Shown here in pieces: positions 7,140 through 15,391 of a DNA stretch of 31,538 nt. Each line of letters begins with the position of its first letter. Within the stretch, counting starts at the first letter, position 1. The stretch covers positions 1-31,538 of the forward strand of contig CAZVZK010000116.1 of the NCBI GenBank assembly GCA_964630925.1, given 5' to 3'. The notes under the pieces are model-generated. The model worked only from the letters and a program-made list of their open reading frames with translations, did not search any database and had not been told where the DNA came from. This DNA is from RGDT01 sp964630925. GTDB taxonomy: Bacteria > Planctomycetota > Planctomycetia > Gemmatales > Gemmataceae. The translations under genes were made by a program, and so were the position numbers.

Positions 7140-8132
7140 TCAATACTCCTCCTCACGCCTGGAGCGACGGCGTGGCCTCTCGTCCTCGTCCTCGTCGCGG
7201 GTGGCCCGGCGGCGTGGCCTCTCCTCCTCTTCCTCGTCGCGCCGGGCGCGGCGGCGGGGCCTCTCGTCCTCCTCGTCCTCGTCCTCGTCCTCGTCACGCC
7301 GGCGGCGCCGGGGCCGTGCTTCCTCGACGGGGTTGGCCGCCGCGATGGCCAGGATGAAGCCGCCGATGGAGTACAGGCCGGCGCCCAGGAAGAAACCCAG
7401 GAGGATGGCGGAGCTGTACGCCGCGCCCGCCTTGCGCCCGGACAGCTCGAGGGTCACGTCGTGCGAGTACGCCCCGGACTGGTTGACGAACTGGTTGGAC
7501 CCCTGCAACTGCGGGTACGACACGTTCATCGAGATGCGTAGCTGGAGCCGCTTGCCGACCAGACGCTCGTCGTCGGGCAGCTTGACCTTGGCGTACAGGG
7601 TCTGTGTGCGGGTCTTGCTCTCCTTGCTGCTGACGCTGATGCCGCCCGCCCAGTTGTCCTTGCTGCTCTCCGCCGTGATCGGCGCCAGGGGCGGCTGCAG
7701 GGCCAGCTCGGCGGCGTTGGTCACGTTGACCTGGATGTTGCTCGCGTTCCAGTAGCCCTTGACCGACGTGATGGACTGGTTGAAGTAGATGGTGCCCTCG
7801 TCGCCCGGCCCGACGACCTCACCGGCCCAGCCGGGATTGAGCTTCACCTTGCTGGTGGCGACGTGGACCACCGGCCACAGGAACGCCAGGGCGCCGACGC
7901 CGAGGAGGGCGTAGCCGCTGAGGGCCCCCACGCCCCAGGGGGCGCGCGAGATCAGGTCGGCCATCAGGCGGATGACGATGCAGATGACGGCCAGCGCCAG
8001 CTCGACGTAGGCGGCCGTGGTGGCGGAGATGACGCTGTTCATCACCAGGATCACGAGGAGGATGAAGGCGGCCAGGGCCGACCCACCCACGATCCAGTGC
8101 AGATTGGACCGGTTCGTCGAATCATCGCTCAT
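7140..8132 (-). CDS. Membrane protein with acidic/basic repeat tail, paralogue of its upstream neighbour
   Basis: The protein has 330 residues. Two or three transmembrane segments near the N-terminus (WIVGGSALAAFILLVILVM, AYVELALAVICIVI, YALLGVGALAFLWPVV) precede a soluble domain of about 150 residues. A further membrane segment follows (SAILLGFFLGAGLYSIGGFILAI). The last 60 residues are a low-complexity tail alternating Arg runs with Asp/Glu runs (RPRRR, DEDEDE). The soluble domain shares long blocks with the next gene upstream, such as SITSVKGYWN, WAGGISVSSKESKT and PQLQGSNQF, so the two arose by duplication. No known family or active site was recognised. A GGGAG lies 8 nt before the start. 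Confidence 0.78.
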   Translation of the reverse strand: MSDDSTNRSNLHWIVGGSALAAFILLVILVMNSVISATTAAYVELALAVICIVIRLMADLISRAPWGVGALSGYALLGVGALAFLWPVVHVATSKVKLNPGWAGEVVGPGDEGTIYFNQSITSVKGYWNASNIQVNVTNAAELALQPPLAPITAESSKDNWAGGISVSSKESKTRTQTLYAKVKLPDDERLVGKRLQLRISMNVSYPQLQGSNQFVNQSGAYSHDVTLELSGRKAGAAYSSAILLGFFLGAGLYSIGGFILAIAAANPVEEARPRRRRRDEDEDEDEEDERPRRRARRDEEEEERPRRRATRDEDEDERPRRRSRREEEY

Positions 8133-8164
8133 GAAGGATCTCCCTGCGGCCCCGGTTGGGTCGG

Positions 8165-9472
8165 TCAGTAGTCGTCGTCACGGCCCTTGCGGCGCGGGCC
8201 CTCGTCGTCGCTCGTCCTGTAGCGGCCCTCTCCCTCGTCGCGCGCCGCCGGGCCGCGGCCCTCGTCCCCGCCCGGCGGCCCCGAGGGGACGCCCTCATCC
8301 TGGCCGGGCACGAAGATGTCGGTCGGCAGCGCCTTCTCGCGGAACGCCGCGGAGGCCAGCGCAAGCGTCATGCCGCCTGCGAGGGTCAGCACGAGGCCGG
8401 CGACGAACCCGATCCACCAGAGGCCGACGAAATTCGACCCGGCCTTGGACGCCGAGACGACCAGCGGCGCGGTGTGCGTGAAGTTATTCGTCACGTTGAT
8501 GAACTGATTGCTGCCCTGCAGCTGCGGGAACTGGACGTTCATGCTGATCTGGAGCTGGAGCGTCTTGCCGATCAGACGCTCGTCGTTGGGCAGGCGGACG
8601 TAGGCGTACAGGCGCGGCGAGCTGGTCTTGCTCTCCTTGCTGCTGACGCTGATGCCGCCCGCCCAGTTGGAGGTGTTGGCCCGCGCCTGGAAGTTGACCG
8701 GCTGCCCCTGCAACCCCAGCTCGGCGGAGTTGACGAGGTTCACGACGATGGGCCCCTGCGTGTTCCAGTAGCCCTTGACGGAGGTGATGCTCTGGGAGAA
8801 GTAGACGTAGCCCTCATCGCCGGGGCCGAGGATCTCGCTGTTCCAGTTGGGGTTGAGCTTGGCCCCGACGGCGAAGGCGTAGGCCGTCGGCGCCAGGAAC
8901 AGCAGCAGTGCGGCGACGAGCATGACGTAGCCGACGGTGTGCCCGGTGTTGTAGCCGCTGCCCACCGGCTGGCCGTTGCCCTCGCCCTTCTTCCCCTCGG
9001 GGGCCCACAGCTCGCGGCGCTGCTCGCGGTCCTGGGCCAGGCGGTGGTTGGCCTCCAGGTTGGCGTTGGGGTTGAAGGCGTCCACGAGGAAGTGCCAGGC
9101 GAGGAGGACCGCGGCGGAGATGGCCAGGGCGTAGGCCCCGGTGGACTTCGCCATCACGTCGGAGATGACGAGGATCCAGATGAGGAGGAACGGGGCGATG
9201 CCGATGCCGAACGCCCACCAGTGCCGCGCGGAGCGCTCGGAGGCGATCATGTCGGGCTGGTACGACCCGCAGCCGGTGCAGGGCTGCATGTCCACCTCTT
9301 TGGTGAGCGCCTCGACGACGGCGTTGTGGGCCGCGGCGGCGGCGGCGTCCGGGGTGGCGCCCTGGCCCTGCTTGGTACGCTGGAACAGATAACGGTACAC
9401 CGTGCCACAGCGGACGCAGGTGTGTTCCTTCCAGACGTTGACCTCGATGGTCGAGGTGTACGTGGTGCTCAT
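8165..9472 (-). CDS. Zinc-ribbon membrane protein, paralogue of its downstream neighbour
   Basis: The protein has 435 residues starting MSTTYTSTIEVNVWKEHTC. The N-terminus has two CxxC pairs, CVRCGTVYRY and CTGCGSY, about 40 residues apart, consistent with a zinc ribbon. A hydrophobic pair (WWAFGIGIAPFLLIWILVISDVM, YALAISAAVLLAWHFLV) and another segment (GYVMLVAALLLFLAPTAYAFA) precede the soluble domain shared with the next gene. A fourth segment follows it (WWIGFVAGLVLTLAGGMTLAL), then an acidic/basic tail ending RRKGRDDDY. The ATG at 9472 is chosen over the longer open frame because that extension would run through the promoter region. The two paralogues are 32 nt apart and probably one operon. 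Function unknown. Confidence 0.8.
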   Translation of the reverse strand: MSTTYTSTIEVNVWKEHTCVRCGTVYRYLFQRTKQGQGATPDAAAAAAHNAVVEALTKEVDMQPCTGCGSYQPDMIASERSARHWWAFGIGIAPFLLIWILVISDVMAKSTGAYALAISAAVLLAWHFLVDAFNPNANLEANHRLAQDREQRRELWAPEGKKGEGNGQPVGSGYNTGHTVGYVMLVAALLLFLAPTAYAFAVGAKLNPNWNSEILGPGDEGYVYFSQSITSVKGYWNTQGPIVVNLVNSAELGLQGQPVNFQARANTSNWAGGISVSSKESKTSSPRLYAYVRLPNDERLIGKTLQLQISMNVQFPQLQGSNQFINVTNNFTHTAPLVVSASKAGSNFVGLWWIGFVAGLVLTLAGGMTLALASAAFREKALPTDIFVPGQDEGVPSGPPGGDEGRGPAARDEGEGRYRTSDDEGPRRKGRDDDY

Positions 9473-9514
9473 GAGGCGCCGACTCCTGTGCGAGGCCTGA
9501 GGTGAGGTGCTCCT

Positions 9515-9543
9515 ATCATCCCCAGACGGACGCCCCCCGTCAA
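9515..9543 (-). promoter_or_regulatory. Promoter of the paralogous membrane-protein pair
   Basis: Read on the minus strand, TTGACG (9538-9543) is followed after 17 nt by GATGAT (9515-9520), giving a start of transcription about 35 nt before the ATG at 9472. Confidence 0.4.
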
Positions 9544-9578
9544 GGCGGCCGCGCGCGTTCGGCGGAGGCCTGCGGAGC

Positions 9579-9607
9579 TTGACAGGGCGCCGCCCGTCGT
9601 GTGTGAT
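9579..9607 (+). promoter_or_regulatory. Promoter of the galectin-domain gene
   Basis: A consensus TTGACA (9579-9584) is followed after 17 nt by TGTGAT (9602-9607). Transcription would start near 9614, which excludes the in-frame ATG at 9606 and favours 9651. Confidence 0.45.
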
Positions 9608-9650
9608 GGGCGGCGTGTCGGACGCGAAGGGTGCCACGCGGGAGATGCCG

Positions 9651-10766
9651 ATGGGGGTCGAGCCTGGCCTGTCCGCCGCGCTGGAGGCCGCCCTGTGCGG
9701 CGAGGTGGTGGACCCCGGCGTCATCGGCGTGAACTTCACGGCGGGGACATTCCCGATCCGCGCGAGGACGCCCGGCGGCGCGTTCTGGAACAACATCGAC
9801 GGCGCCTCCGGCGAGGCGGTGCCGCTCCGCGACGCCCTGGGGGCCGCCACGCCCGCCCGGCTGAGCTTCCACTCGGCGTCGGCCTACGCGGGGTTCTCGG
9901 CCCCGAAGACGCCCAACGCGGCCGTCAACCGGCTGTACCGCGCCGGCCTGGTCGGCGACGACACCCGCGCCGAGATCCGGGTCCGCCTCACCGGCATCCC
10001 CTACCCGGCCTACGACGTGTTCGTCTTCGCCTCGGCGGACACCGCCGACCGGTCCACGCTGTCGGCCGGCGACGGGCGGACGACCTTCTACTACCGGAGT
10101 GCCGGCCGCGACAACGCCCGCGCCGGCAGGCTCCTGCGCACGCTGAGTGGGGATCCCCAGGCCCCGACGGAAGGGCCGATGCAGTACCAGGTGTTCCGGG
10201 GCCGCTCCGGGCCGGACTTCACGCTCACCACGGGCGGCTCGCGCCACCGCGTGTTGAGCAACAACGTCTTCGGCCTCCAGATCGTCCGCGTGGGCCCAGC
10301 CGAGGAGGGTGTGATGGCGAGGAGGATGGAGAGGCAGCACGGCAGCCCGCCACGCTCCGAGATCGTGATCCCGTTCGGGCCCGGCGCGTCCGTCCGCGTC
10401 CGCTACACCGGGCACTCCCCCGACGGCAGGCCCGGCGGCGGGGCCATCAACATCTACTCCGGGGCCGACATCGCCCTGCACGTCAACCCGCGGCCGGGGC
10501 TGGGCGCGTTTGTGCTGAACTCGCACATCCAGGGCGGGTGGGGGCCGGAGGAGCGGCCCGAGGGCTACCCCCTGGAGGAGCCGGGAGAGATCTGCCTGTC
10601 GGTGTGGGCCGGCCCGGACGGGTATCACATCCAGGCATCCGCCCCCGGCATGCAGAGGCCGTTCCAGTACCTGTATGCGTACCGCCTGCCGGAGGGCCGC
10701 GAGACGGGACGCCTCACCATCGACCTGCCCGGCCTGCGGGCCGTCACGGTGCAGCCGGAGCTGTAG
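9651..10766 (+). CDS. Two-domain protein with C-terminal galectin (β-galactoside-binding) domain
   Basis: The protein is about 371 residues from the ATG at 9651, which has GGGAG 6 nt upstream; ATGs at 9645 and 9606 are alternatives. Residues 20-215 are β-rich (GVNFTAGTFPIRARTPGG, IPYPAYDVFVFASADT, VFGLQIVRV) and resemble an N-terminal domain I recall from planctomycete extracellular proteins. From about 240 the sequence follows the galectin fold: AINIYSGADIALHVNPR, FVLNSHIQGG, WGPEER, then GEICLSVWAGPDGYHI. All eight residues of the galectin carbohydrate site are present: His277, Asn279, Arg281, Val288, Asn290, Trp297, Glu300, Arg302. They keep galectin-1 spacing except for one loop four residues shorter. 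I see no signal peptide. The gene stands alone and converges with the PIN gene. Confidence 0.8.
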   Translation: MGVEPGLSAALEAALCGEVVDPGVIGVNFTAGTFPIRARTPGGAFWNNIDGASGEAVPLRDALGAATPARLSFHSASAYAGFSAPKTPNAAVNRLYRAGLVGDDTRAEIRVRLTGIPYPAYDVFVFASADTADRSTLSAGDGRTTFYYRSAGRDNARAGRLLRTLSGDPQAPTEGPMQYQVFRGRSGPDFTLTTGGSRHRVLSNNVFGLQIVRVGPAEEGVMARRMERQHGSPPRSEIVIPFGPGASVRVRYTGHSPDGRPGGGAINIYSGADIALHVNPRPGLGAFVLNSHIQGGWGPEERPEGYPLEEPGEICLSVWAGPDGYHIQASAPGMQRPFQYLYAYRLPEGRETGRLTIDLPGLRAVTVQPEL

Positions 10767-10784
10767 GGCGGGCAGGAACACGGG

Positions 10785-11350
10785 TCAGATGGCTCCGGGC
10801 GTCCGCTCCAGCATCCCCGCCGTGATCGGCAGCCCCTGTTCGCGCAACTCGCTGATGAGATCCTGTGGCGAGTAGGGCGGCCGCTTGAGCCGCGCGCGGA
10901 TCTTCTTGAACGCCGCGAGCACCTCCGGGGGCGTTCCTCGATCAGCGCCGGGATGAGCGTGTCGGGGTGGAGGGCCACGATGCCGTGCGGGGCGAGGCGC
11001 TCGGGCGGGAAGTCTTTCAGGTTGAACGTGACGATGGTTGCCGCCTCCGCGTGGATGGCGGCCGCGAGGACGTGGCGGTCATCGGCGTCCGGCAGCTCGA
11101 GGGTCGGGATGAGGTGCTCGTAGCCGGTGACGAGGGCATCCGGCACGGCCGCATCCATCATCGGCCGCGTCCGCGCCAGCCTGTCCTTCAGCTCCGGCTT
11201 GCCTCTCAATACCGCGTCGATCCACTCGTCGTGGATGCGATCCGTCCAGCGTGCGCGGCACAGGCCATCGGCCGCCAACTGCATGAGGGCGTCGCGGACG
11301 GCGGGCGGGAAGAGGACACACGCATCGTAGACGGAGACCGTGGCGGCCAT
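10785..11350 (-). pseudogene. PIN-domain toxin gene with a one-base frameshift
   Basis: From the ATG at 11350 the protein reads VYDACVLFPPAVRDALMQLA, WTDRIHDEW, then LPDADDRHVLAAAIHAEA and TIVTFNLKDFP. These are the acidic clusters of a VapC-like PIN ribonuclease of the DUF/PIN_3 type. After LIPALIEERP the frame becomes Arg/Ser-rich nonsense. Adding one base in the G run at 10927-10931 restores PEVLAAFKKIRARLKRPPYS and QDLISELREQGLPITAGM, ending at a stop at 10785. The gene is thus one base short, either a real inactivating deletion, a sequencing error in a homopolymer, or a slippery site. The PIN core with the acidic residues lies before the break, so the toxin could still be active. It starts 57 nt after its antitoxin partner. 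Confidence 0.8.
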
Positions 11351-11407
11351 GCCCAGACCCTCCGGATCAAGTCATCGCCGCCGTTTCGGGTGGAGGCGGC
11401 TTGACTC

Positions 11408-11863
11408 TCAGTCGTCTTTCTGGCCCGGATACCCCAGGCCGAGATCCTGCGCCTCCTGCGTCAGCACGTCGAGGAGCCGGCTGCTGTTGGCGTAGGCCTG
11501 TTCCTTGTAGGCGAGCAGGGCGTTGACGGGGATGCGATGGTGGCCGCCGACCATGCGGTAGGGCAGCTCGCCCTTGTCGAGCAGCCCCACGACGTACTGG
11601 CGGGAGACGTTTAGGAGGTCGGCCGCGTCCTGGGTGCCCAGCTCGCTCTCGGCGGGCAGGACGGCCAGAGCGTTCCCCTTCTCCATCTCCTCCAGCACCC
11701 GGAGGATGGCCGCCGCCACCGGGCCGGAAAGTGTCAGGGCCTCGCCGCCGACTGTGATCTGGAGATCGCCGCCCCGCGCCCCGTTGCTGACGAGGCGCGA
11801 ACGCATCTTGCCGGCCGCCACGCGATCCTGGTCGCTCGGGGCGAATGTCGGGGTAAGGGCCAT
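11408..11863 (-). CDS. Excisionase-type HTH antitoxin partner of the PIN gene
   Basis: The protein has 151 residues starting MALTPTFAPSDQDRVAAGKM. The centre has VGGEALTLSGPVAAAILRVL. The C-terminal half contains a helix-turn-helix of the excisionase/MerR type: LGTQDAADLLNVSRQYVVGL, then GELPYRMVGGHHRIPVNALL. Such proteins bind DNA and, when paired with a downstream PIN gene as here, act as antitoxin and autorepressor. Placement directly upstream of the PIN gene on the same strand supports a toxin-antitoxin module. The start at 11863 has AGAGG immediately before it, closer than usual. A TAGAAT box at 11920-11925 (minus strand) could be the -10. Confidence 0.78.
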   Translation of the reverse strand: MALTPTFAPSDQDRVAAGKMRSRLVSNGARGGDLQITVGGEALTLSGPVAAAILRVLEEMEKGNALAVLPAESELGTQDAADLLNVSRQYVVGLLDKGELPYRMVGGHHRIPVNALLAYKEQAYANSSRLLDVLTQEAQDLGLGYPGQKDD

Positions 11864-12010
11864 CCTCTGAATCCTCCGCCGTGGGTGCTGATGTCGCCGG
11901 CGATCCTGCCCACCATTGGATTCTACGGCGGCCGCAATACAAGAAGCAGTCGAAGCACTCGCGATGCTTGCGGGCCGGCCTGGGGTTGTCCGCGCTAGAA
12001 GGCTCCCCGA

Positions 12011-12139
12011 ATGGAGGCGTACTGCTGCGATGAGATGCGACAGCATGTCGAGTCGGTGTGCAACCTGCACCCGGATCGTTTCGGTTGCCCGGACTGCCTC
12101 ATCCACTATTTGCCCCGGTTCCGCGAATACGGGCTGTTG
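12011..12139 (+). pseudogene. Truncated DUF6980-type gene remnant
   Basis: The first 42 codons, MEAYCCDEMRQHVESVCNLH, then PDRFGCPDCLIHY and LPRFREYGL, match the start of the DUF6980 family as I remember it (CC..MR, C..HP, F.CPD, F.EYG). A normal member continues with an IHDGG..CPWCG metal-binding part. Here the match stops dead after GL and the frame runs into the mgtA promoter and leader as unrelated Pro/Arg-rich residues. I therefore call it the 5' stub of a deleted gene. The rest of the 11864-12335 gap holds the mgtA promoter and nothing else recognised. Confidence 0.6.
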
Positions 12140-12153
12140 ACCAGGGCGACCAC

Positions 12154-12182
12154 TTGCCCTTCCCCCCTTCCCCACCTACACT
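12154..12182 (+). promoter_or_regulatory. Candidate promoter of mgtA
   Basis: TTGCCC (12154-12159) and TACACT (12177-12182) lie 17 nt apart and surround a C-rich spacer. The motif CCCCACCTACA at its 3' end recurs in a second candidate promoter at 15139-15166. The leader to mgtA would be about 145 nt. I see no M-box riboswitch in it. Confidence 0.45.
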
Positions 12183-12335
12183 TCGCGGCAGCCCGCAGGA
12201 TCTCCCACCAGGCGGCCGAAGCCCCGACGCCGACGAAGCCTGTCCCCGCCGAGGATGGCCGAGGGGGCCGCCGCCCATCGGCCACGACCAGCGCCTGCGT
12301 CAACCGTCGGCCCGGCGGATCAGGGAGGAAGACGC

Positions 12336-15008
12336 ATGGCCCCGGCCGAACCGCATCAGATCCTCCCCAAGCACCTCTTCCGCGACATCCAGCGCGAGAA
12401 GCCGAAGGCCGCGCCACCTCAAGCCCTGCTCGAAGCGGCGGCTCTGGACGCCGCGGGCGTCCTCGCGCGGCTGTCCACCCGCCCCGAGGGGCTCACGGCG
12501 GGGGAAGCCGCCGCGCGCCTGGTCGAATACGGCCCCAACGTGCTGGCCAAGGATCAGCAGGCGGGGCTCGGCAAGCTGCTCTGGAACGCCACGGTCAACC
12601 CCCTCGTGATCCTGCTCGCGGTGCTGGCCGGCGTCTCGTTCGCCACCGGCGACCCGCGGGCCGGGGTCGTCATGTCGCTGATGATCGCCCTGGGCGTCGG
12701 CCTCAAGCTCATCCAGGAGGCCAGGGCCGACAGCGCCGCCGCCAGGCTCAAGGCCATGATCTCCGTCACGGCAGCCGTCGTCCGCGACGGCGCCACGCTC
12801 GAAGTGCCCGTCGCCCGGCTCGTGCCCGGCGACGTGGTCAAGCTCGCCGCCGGGGACATGATCCCCGGAGACGTGCGCATCCTCTCGGCCAAGGACCTCT
12901 TCGTGAACCAGGGCCCGCTGACCGGCGAGAGCTTCCCGTCCGAGAAGTCCGAGGTCGAGAAGCACGCCAAGACGGCATCCCCACTCGAGCTGACCAGCAT
13001 CGCCTTCCTGGGGACCAGCGTCGAGAGCGGCTCCGCCACGGCCGTCGTCGTCGCCACGGGGGGCGAGACGTACCTGGGCGGCCTGGCCGAGTCGCTCACC
13101 GGGCAACACACCCAGACCGCCTTCGACAGGGGGATCGCCGGCTTCACCTGGCTGATGCTGCGCTTCATCCTGGTCATGGTCCCCCTCGTGTTCGTCATCA
13201 ACGGCCTGACCAAGGGCGTGTGGGCCGAGGCGTTCTTCTTCGCGGTCGCCGTGGCCGTGGGGCTCACGCCCGAGATGCTGCCGATGATCGTCACGGTCTG
13301 CCTCTCCAACGGGGCGTTGGCGATGAGCCGCAAGAAGGTCATCGTCAAGCGGATCAACGCCATCCAGAACCTGGGGGCGATGGACGTCCTCTGCACCGAC
13401 AAGACCGGCACGCTGACGATGGACCACGTCATCCTGGAGAAGCACTGCGACGTGGTCCTCAAGGACGACGAGGGCGTCCTCGCCCTGGCGTACATGAACA
13501 GCCACTTCCAGACCGGCCTCAAGAGCGTCCTGGATCGGGCGATCCTGGCGCACACCGAGACCCACGCCCACGCCGCCATCCCCGACCACGCCAAGGTGGA
13601 CGAGATCCCGTTCGACTTCCAGCGACGCATCATGTCGGTCGTGGTCCGCACGCCAGGAGGCAAGGACCGGATCATCAGCAAGGGCGCCCCCGAGGCGATC
13701 TTCGCCCGCTGCAAGCAGTTCGAATTGGACGGCGAGCTGTACCCCATGGAGCACCTGTTCATCGAGGAGCTACAGGAGGAGTACGAGCAGCTCAGCGCCG
13801 ACGGCTTCCGCGTCCTGGCCATCGCCAGCAAGGAGGCCGAGCCCCGGGTGTCCGGGGCGGGCGCCACGCCCTACTCCAGGGCCGATGAGTGCGACCTGAT
13901 CCTCAACGGCTACGTCGCCTTCCTCGACCCGCCCAAGGATACCGCCAGGGCCGCCATCAAGGCCCTGGAGGGCCACGGCGTCCTCGTCAAGGTCATCACC
14001 GGCGACAACGACCTGGTCGCCCGCAAGGTCTGCAAGGAGGTCGGCCTGTCCACCGAGCGCGTGCTGCTCGGCGGAGAGGTCGAGAAGTTGACCGACGAGC
14101 AGCTCGCCGACGCGGCGGCCGGTACCACCCTGTTCGCCCGCGTTTCCCCCACCGACAAGCGGCGCATCATCATCGCCCTGCAATCCCGCGGCCACACGGT
14201 GGGCTTCATGGGCGACGGCATCAACGACGCCCCGGCGCTGCGCACGGCGGACGTGGGCATCAGCGTGGACACCGCCGTGGACATCGCCAAGGAGTCGGCG
14301 GACATGATCCTCCTGGAGAAGTCCCTGATGGTCCTGGAGGAGGGGGTGATCGAGGGGCGCAAGGTCTTCGCCAACATCCTCAAGTACGTTCGGATGGGGG
14401 CGAGCAGCAACTTCGGCAACATGTTCAGCGTGCTCGGGGCCAGCGTCTTCGTCCCGTTCCTGCCGATGGCCCCCATCCAGATCCTGGCCAACAACCTGCT
14501 CTACGACGTCAGCCAGACCGCCATCCCCACCGACGAGGTGGACCCCGAGCAGGTCGAGAAGCCCCGGCCCTGGGACATGGGCCTGCTCACCCGCTTCATC
14601 GTCTTCATCGGCCCTTGCTCGTCGGTCTTCGACTACACGACGTTCTTCCTGATGCTGTACGTCTTCGGCTGCTGGGACACCTCCACTCCCGAGGCGGCGG
14701 CCCGCAGCGCGAGCCTCTTCCAGACCGGTTGGTTCATCGAGAGCCTGCTCACCCAGACTCTCATCATCCACGTCATCCGCACCAACCGCATCCCGTTCCT
14801 CCAGAGCCAGCCGTCGTGGCCGTTGCTGGTCACGTCCGCCCTCGTCATGGCGGCCGGCGTCGCGATCCCCTTCACGCCCCTCGGGGGCTACCTCGGCTTC
14901 ACCACGCCCCCGCCGCTGTTCTGGCCGCTGCTGGCCCTGACGCTCGCGTGCTACGTCGCCCTGACGCAGGTGGTCAAGACGTGGCTGCTGCGGCGGAGGT
15001 GGATCTGA
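12336..15008 (+). CDS. mgtA: Magnesium-translocating P-type ATPase (type IIIB)
   Basis: The protein has 890 residues, full length for MgtA/MgtB, with AGGGAGGA 6 nt before the ATG. The order is N-terminal cation ATPase domain with GLTAGEAAARLVEYGPN, actuator TGES (196-199), the family-specific membrane motif GLTPEMLPMIV, KRINAIQNLGAMDVLCTDKTGTLT with phospho-accepting Asp355, nucleotide-binding PFDFQRRIMSVV, the hinge MGDGINDAPALR, and C-terminal membrane segments. The PEMLP motif and AIQN(L/F)GAMD(V/I)L separate it from Ca or heavy-metal pumps. It imports Mg2+ across the inner membrane at the cost of ATP. No regulatory partner (MgtC, MgtR) is adjacent. It stands alone between a decayed gene and the dehydrogenase gene. 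Confidence 0.93.
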   Translation: MAPAEPHQILPKHLFRDIQREKPKAAPPQALLEAAALDAAGVLARLSTRPEGLTAGEAAARLVEYGPNVLAKDQQAGLGKLLWNATVNPLVILLAVLAGVSFATGDPRAGVVMSLMIALGVGLKLIQEARADSAAARLKAMISVTAAVVRDGATLEVPVARLVPGDVVKLAAGDMIPGDVRILSAKDLFVNQGPLTGESFPSEKSEVEKHAKTASPLELTSIAFLGTSVESGSATAVVVATGGETYLGGLAESLTGQHTQTAFDRGIAGFTWLMLRFILVMVPLVFVINGLTKGVWAEAFFFAVAVAVGLTPEMLPMIVTVCLSNGALAMSRKKVIVKRINAIQNLGAMDVLCTDKTGTLTMDHVILEKHCDVVLKDDEGVLALAYMNSHFQTGLKSVLDRAILAHTETHAHAAIPDHAKVDEIPFDFQRRIMSVVVRTPGGKDRIISKGAPEAIFARCKQFELDGELYPMEHLFIEELQEEYEQLSADGFRVLAIASKEAEPRVSGAGATPYSRADECDLILNGYVAFLDPPKDTARAAIKALEGHGVLVKVITGDNDLVARKVCKEVGLSTERVLLGGEVEKLTDEQLADAAAGTTLFARVSPTDKRRIIIALQSRGHTVGFMGDGINDAPALRTADVGISVDTAVDIAKESADMILLEKSLMVLEEGVIEGRKVFANILKYVRMGASSNFGNMFSVLGASVFVPFLPMAPIQILANNLLYDVSQTAIPTDEVDPEQVEKPRPWDMGLLTRFIVFIGPCSSVFDYTTFFLMLYVFGCWDTSTPEAAARSASLFQTGWFIESLLTQTLIIHVIRTNRIPFLQSQPSWPLLVTSALVMAAGVAIPFTPLGGYLGFTTPPPLFWPLLALTLACYVALTQVVKTWLLRRRWI

Positions 15009-15138
15009 GGCCGGCACCCAACGTGGCCCGGCTGGTAGGGGCCGCGCCTCCTGGCCCGGGCACACGCGTCTGGTCCTGCCTCGGGCTCGCCGCGGTTGCG
15101 GACATTCCTGTTGGGCCGCGACGCCCTCTGGCATTCTC

Positions 15139-15166
15139 TTGCCCATCCCCTCTCCCCACCTACAAT
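15139..15166 (+). promoter_or_regulatory. Candidate promoter upstream of the SDR-AsnB-Dev gene set
   Basis: TTGCCC (15139-15144) and TACAAT (15161-15166) lie 16 nt apart with the same C-rich spacer ending CCCCACCTACA as the mgtA promoter. A hairpin with one bulge (GGCGGCGG at 15276-15283 pairing with CCGCCGCC at 15298-15305) lies downstream. The leader to the SDR start is about 220 nt. The rest of the 15009-15391 gap shows an AT-rich spot (15330-15345) flanked by CTACCT/AGGTAG and no coding sequence. Confidence 0.45.
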
Positions 15167-15391
15167 GCTTGTTTAAGGCTCGCACCCCCCGCGCCGCTCG
15201 GCAAGGTTTGCCGCATCCCCCGATTCTGACGGCCTGGCCGGCCTTGCCGGTCCTGCCGGTCACGGTAGCCCGTTCGGCGGCGGCTGTGGTCTTTCCACCG
15301 CCGCCCTCCTTCTCTCCGATCCTACCTCTTTGGTAAATTTAGGTAGTCTGGACAGCAAAGGGGTTATGGGCGCGGTGGAGGGCTCATTCGG

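Noticed and set aside
12183..12335. M-box or other Mg2+ riboswitch before mgtA
   Set aside because: No recognisable conserved M-box blocks; the leader is only GC-rich. Covariance-model search (RF00380) would be needed to exclude it fully.
12011..13888. A 625-codon plus-strand frame starting with the DUF6980 stub
   Set aside because: After codon 42 it overlaps mgtA in the wrong frame and is Arg/Pro-rich; only the stub is meaningful.
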